From assembly GCA_948468465.1 (NCBI GenBank), contig CAOKJJ010000206.1, forward strand, positions 1-7,751: a DNA stretch of 7,751 nt. Direction: 5' to 3'. Origin of the DNA: an uncultured Eubacterium sp. (lineage in GTDB: Bacteria; Bacillota_A; Clostridia; Lachnospirales; Lachnospiraceae). The position numbers and the translations under genes were made by a program. The notes beneath the pieces are model-generated. The model had not been told where the DNA came from, did not search any database, and was given only the letters and a program-made list of their open reading frames with translations. Shown in pieces: positions 5,655-7,751 of this stretch (positions are counted from its first letter, which is position 1; each line of letters begins with the position of its first letter).

Positions 5655-6200
5655 ATGAGTAAAATAGCTGTATTTTTTGCGGATGGCTGCGAAGAAATAG
5701 AAGGCTTAACGGTCGTGGACATGCTGCGCAGGGCAAATCTGGAGGTTGTCAGCGTATCTGTTTCAGGCAGCAAAGAAATTCATGGTTCTCACCAAATCAC
5801 TTTTTTTGCGGATACCGTCTATGAAGAGGCTGCGCTGGATACGTTTGACGGAGTTGTCCTTCCGGGCGGAGTCACAGGCACGGCGAATCTGAGAGCGCAT
5901 GAAGGCGTGATCGCTACGAGCAGGAAGTTTGCCCGGGAAGGGAAATTAGTTGCGGCCATTTGCGCGGCTCCAAGCGTGTTGGGGGCAAACGGGATTTTGC
6001 AGGGAAAACGTGCGACCTGCCATCCGGGATGGGAAGAAAAACTGACTGGCGCGATTATCTCAGAAGGCAATGTAGTTGTGGATGAAAATATTATTACAAG
6101 CCGTGGGATGGGCACAGCGATTGATTTTTCATTGGCCATCATTGAGAAATTTGCGGATGCAGATGTAGTGGAGAATGTAAAAAAAGGAATTGTTTATTAA
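5655..6200 (+). CDS. DJ-1/PfpI superfamily protein, DJ-1 (ThiJ/YajL-like) clade (181 aa)
   Basis: A small cytoplasmic alpha/beta protein of the DJ-1 family, members of which act in redox or carbonyl-stress protection (glyoxalase, deglycase or chaperone activities have been reported; which applies here is not visible). The nucleophile elbow AAICAAP gives Cys103. The conserved acid that tunes this cysteine is Glu16 in EEIEG, aligned with Glu18 of human DJ-1 by the shared E-E-x-E and V-D-M-x-R-R-A pattern. His123 in TCHPGWE and TSRGMGTAIDF near the C-terminus also match that clade. The length is typical. The start is set by AGGAGG (5641-5646), 8 nt before ATG 5655; an in-frame TTG at 5637 lies upstream of this site and is not used. 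It is a single-gene unit with its own candidate promoter and strong terminator. Confidence 0.95.
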   Translation: MSKIAVFFADGCEEIEGLTVVDMLRRANLEVVSVSVSGSKEIHGSHQITFFADTVYEEAALDTFDGVVLPGGVTGTANLRAHEGVIATSRKFAREGKLVAAICAAPSVLGANGILQGKRATCHPGWEEKLTGAIISEGNVVVDENIITSRGMGTAIDFSLAIIEKFADADVVENVKKGIVY

Positions 6201-6209
6201 ATGTAAGCA

Positions 6210-6280
6210 GCCTGCCTGCTGCATCGGAGGTTTGTATTGTATACGACCCTGTGCAGCAGGCAGGCGATATTTTTATTTTA
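6210..6280 (+). terminator. Rho-independent terminator after the DJ-1 gene, long perfect stem
   Basis: GCCTGCCTGCTGCA (6210-6223) pairs perfectly over 14 bp with 6252-6265, followed by GATATTTTTATTTTA. The 28-nt loop holds a second small stem (GTAT/ATAC), so the RNA probably folds as one long rod. It starts 9 nt after the DJ-1 stop. On the minus strand the hairpin lies 8 nt after the GDSL gene's stop but is followed by only a weak T-rich tail, so it may serve that gene less efficiently. Confidence 0.92.
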
Positions 6281-7508
6281 TAGTGATTTTTTTAATGCTG
6301 TTGTCTGCGCCGTAGTAAGTGACTCCCTTGATCACTTTAAAACTGCGTGTTTTGATATAATAAGTCTTTTTCGCTTTCAATTTTTTCGCATTTGTCTGAA
6401 ATGTTTTTTTGTCTGTAGTTCCCAATGATTTGTAGGAACCGTTTTTCTTTGCGGAGTAAAGCACCTGGTATCCATCTGCGTCAGCAGGTAGTTTTGCCTT
6501 TACGGTCAGTTTGTATTTGCTGCCTGAGGACAGGGAGTTTAGCGCCGCTGTTTTTGGAGCGTGAGCTTGTTTTAAGGCGTTTATGATAAGTTCCGCGATT
6601 TTGGCATGGCCCTGTACGGAAGGATGGGGATCCAGCTGCACACGGTCAGGCTGTTTCAGATCAATTTGGACATTTGTCAGGGACTGTTCATGAAACGGCG
6701 TATATACGTCGATCAGCGTATACGCGGACGCATCTGCAGAAAAAGCCTGGTTGATTTCCTGAATATAAAGATCCGCCAGCTCTCCGATCTTTGGAACAAA
6801 CGCAAAAGGATTGTATACGTTTGTTGCGTATATTTCCGCGTTTGGAGCTTTTTCCTTAAGAATGGAAAGTATAGTCTGAAACTTTTCCGGAAAGGCAGCT
6901 GCATGCGTATGCAGTGTTTCGTTATCTGATAACAGAGCCAGCAGTTCTTCGGCTTTTTTATAGTACTCGGCTATTTTTGTCATATCTATTTGAGGGAGCT
7001 CAAATCCGTTTTTCAATTGTTCTTCTATGAATGAAGGGTCTATAAAAGCAGGGTCTGTCGAAGCAGGATCTGTCAAAGCGGAGCTGATGATTTCCGGATT
7101 TGCCTGGAAAAAGTCCATAAGGATCTGGATAAATGGCAGCAGTAAATCATTGGAGCCGATGGAAAGGGTGATGACATCGGCATCTGCCAGATCTTGATCT
7201 GCTTTGCCGGAACGCAGCAGCGCCAGACAGTCGTCGCTGTTGTCTCCGGATACGGCATAATTGCCGGATTGTGTTTTTAAAAATGCGGCGACAAGCGCCT
7301 GGTAGCTGTCAGCTGGAACCGTGGCCTGGCCGTCTGCATAACCGTCAAGGCTATAACCGGCAGCGATGCTGTCTCCAAAAGCGGCATAGTTTGACCGATC
7401 GGATTTTTTTGCTGCGTATAACGTCTGCAGACTGGCGCTTACATATGCGGTGAGCAGACATAACAGCATGAAAACGGTACAGATTTTTTTTGTTTTGTTA
7501 TTTTTCAT
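6273..7508 (-). CDS. Secreted SGNH/GDSL hydrolase with Fn3-like C-terminal domain (411 aa)
   Basis: An exported esterase/lipase-type hydrolase of the SGNH superfamily; the true substrate (lipid, acylated sugar or peptidoglycan) cannot be told. The start KNNKTKK basic region and hydrophobic stretch (about 9-24) form a signal peptide, cleaved near 25-34. All four SGNH blocks are visible: block I FGDSIAAGYS with Ser47, block II VSGDNSDD with Gly88, block III IGSNDLL with Asn120, block V DPHPSVQGH with Asp293 and His295. Between blocks III and V is a helical, variable segment that includes three pentapeptide repeats (146-160). Residues about 326-411 look like a fibronectin-III-type module (GYQVLYSAKK ... 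KTYYIKTRSF ... YYGADNS) common at the C-terminus of clostridial secreted enzymes. I chose ATG 7508, not 7514, from the position of the GGAGG site. It is a single-gene unit, divergent from the SASP gene. Confidence 0.94.
   Translation of the reverse strand: MKNNKTKKICTVFMLLCLLTAYVSASLQTLYAAKKSDRSNYAAFGDSIAAGYSLDGYADGQATVPADSYQALVAAFLKTQSGNYAVSGDNSDDCLALLRSGKADQDLADADVITLSIGSNDLLLPFIQILMDFFQANPEIISSALTDPASTDPAFIDPSFIEEQLKNGFELPQIDMTKIAEYYKKAEELLALLSDNETLHTHAAAFPEKFQTILSILKEKAPNAEIYATNVYNPFAFVPKIGELADLYIQEINQAFSADASAYTLIDVYTPFHEQSLTNVQIDLKQPDRVQLDPHPSVQGHAKIAELIINALKQAHAPKTAALNSLSSGSKYKLTVKAKLPADADGYQVLYSAKKNGSYKSLGTTDKKTFQTNAKKLKAKKTYYIKTRSFKVIKGVTYYGADNSIKKITIK
7029..7073 (-). repeat. Three 15-bp tandem units inside the GDSL gene
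   Basis: Units at 7059-7073, 7044-7058 and 7029-7043 (in reading order) encode TDPAS, TDPAF and IDPSF. The first two differ at few bases, the third more. The repeat keeps the frame and lies in the variable segment between blocks III and V, probably a surface loop. Confidence 0.75.
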
Positions 7509-7514
7509 GATCAT

Positions 7515-7522
7515 TTACCTCC
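7515..7522 (-). promoter_or_regulatory. Ribosome binding site that decides the GDSL start
   Basis: GGAGGTAA reads on the minus strand at 7522-7515. Its GGAGG core is only 3 nt from the ATG at 7514 but 9 nt from the ATG at 7508, so the second ATG is the likely start and the protein begins MKNNKTKK. Confidence 0.75.
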
Positions 7523-7530
7523 ATAGATCA

Positions 7531-7539
7531 AGTATAGCA
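7531..7539 (-). promoter_or_regulatory. Extended -10 promoter element for the GDSL gene
   Basis: TGCTATACT on the minus strand gives the TG extension plus TATACT, five of six consensus bases. No good -35 hexamer is found at 16-18 nt, which is tolerated by extended -10 promoters. The start would fall around 7524, giving a very short leader with the ribosome binding site almost at its 5' end. Confidence 0.5.
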
Positions 7540-7561
7540 CACAATGCCAGAACTTACCATT

Positions 7562-7589
7562 CATAAAAAAATAAAAATCTTTCATACTA
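7562..7589 (+). promoter_or_regulatory. Forespore sigma-G (or sigma-F) type promoter for the SASP gene
   Basis: CATA at 7562-7565 and CATACTA at 7583-7589 are separated by 17 nt. This fits the known forespore sigma-G pattern (about HATR, 17-18 nt, CATWHTA). It lies 65 nt before the start of a SASP gene, the classic sigma-G target. The pairing of promoter type and product makes the call strong. Confidence 0.75.
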
Positions 7590-7591
7590 AC

Positions 7592-7618
7592 AACAGATAG
7601 CGGAAAGAGATTTCTGTT
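7592..7618 (+). other. Small hairpin in the SASP leader
   Basis: AACAGA (7592-7597) pairs with TCTGTT (7613-7618) around a 15-nt purine-rich loop. It sits near the predicted transcript 5' end, where it might stabilise the mRNA. A 6-bp stem is weak and could be chance. Confidence 0.3.
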
Positions 7619-7654
7619 ATTTAGATTATAGACAAATATATGGAGGTATAGAAC

Positions 7655-7751
7655 ATGTCAAGTTCAAAAAATTCAAACTCAGGTATGGCAGTGCCAGAAG
7701 CAAAAGAAGCAATGAGACAGTTCAAGGAAGAAGTAGCGTCTGAATTAGGTG
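7655..7751 (+). CDS. Alpha/beta-type small acid-soluble spore protein (SASP), N-terminal 32 codons, cut by the window
   Basis: SASPs coat and protect DNA in dormant spores and are degraded by the GPR protease at germination. The visible residues show the family pattern: a short Ser/Asn-rich start, AVPEAKEAMRQFKEEVA (12-28) and ASELG (28-32). The segment KEEVASELG corresponds to the GPR cleavage region (cut after Glu in the E-[IV]-A-S-E motif). GGAGG at 7642-7646 lies 8 nt before ATG 7655. The gene continues beyond the right edge; family members are about 60-90 residues, so roughly half is missing. A forespore-type promoter lies upstream. It marks the host as an endospore former. Confidence 0.93.
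   Translation, partial: MSSSKNSNSGMAVPEAKEAMRQFKEEVASELG

Noticed and set aside
7509..7514. ATG 7514 as the GDSL start
   Set aside because: Only 3 nt separate it from GGAGG, too close for efficient initiation, while ATG 7508 is 9 nt away.

Overview
The window looks like a chromosomal segment of a spore-forming Clostridia member, most likely of the Lachnospiraceae type. The grounds are the start of an alpha/beta-type small acid-soluble spore protein (SASP) behind a sigma-G-like promoter, strong AGGAGG-type ribosome binding sites, and secreted proteins ending in BIG2 or fibronectin-III-like modules of the kind common in that family. The taxon is an inference; there is no rRNA or marker gene here to fix it.

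Layout, left to right. (1) Positions 1-230: the last 64 codons of a tyrosine recombinase, ending in a near-perfect bidirectional terminator. This is probably one edge of an integrated element. (2) 360-851, minus strand: an unrecognised 163-residue protein with two Cys/His clusters, convergent with the recombinase and sharing its terminator. (3) 852-1373: a long AT-rich non-coding stretch. Its right part is a highly structured leader for a low-molecular-weight protein tyrosine phosphatase (1374-1838). (4) 2034-4238: a secreted subtilisin-like protease. It has a Lys-alternating signal peptide n-region, a propeptide, a complete Asp/His/Asn/Ser active site, an insertion of about 184 residues inside the catalytic domain and a C-terminal BIG2 domain. 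It is followed by a DUF1653-like protein (4290-5033) on the same strand. (5) 5030-5527, minus strand: a CYTH-domain protein whose stop codon overlaps the stop of the DUF1653-like gene. (6) 5655-6200: a DJ-1/PfpI family protein, divergent from the CYTH gene and closed by a strong terminator. (7) 6273-7508, minus strand: a secreted SGNH/GDSL hydrolase with a small in-frame repeat and an Fn3-like C-terminus. (8) 7655 to the right edge: the SASP gene.

How the genes work together. There is no obvious single pathway. Two exported enzymes (protease and GDSL hydrolase) share an architecture of signal peptide, catalytic domain and C-terminal beta-sandwich module. The phosphatase, CYTH and DJ-1 proteins are cytoplasmic housekeeping or stress-type enzymes in mostly single-gene units. 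The most unusual items are the phosphatase leader, with 22-nt inverted arms over a degenerate 10-bp periodic array, the domain insertion in the protease, and the unknown protein beside the recombinase. No CRISPR array, tRNA, rRNA or complete mobile element is visible.
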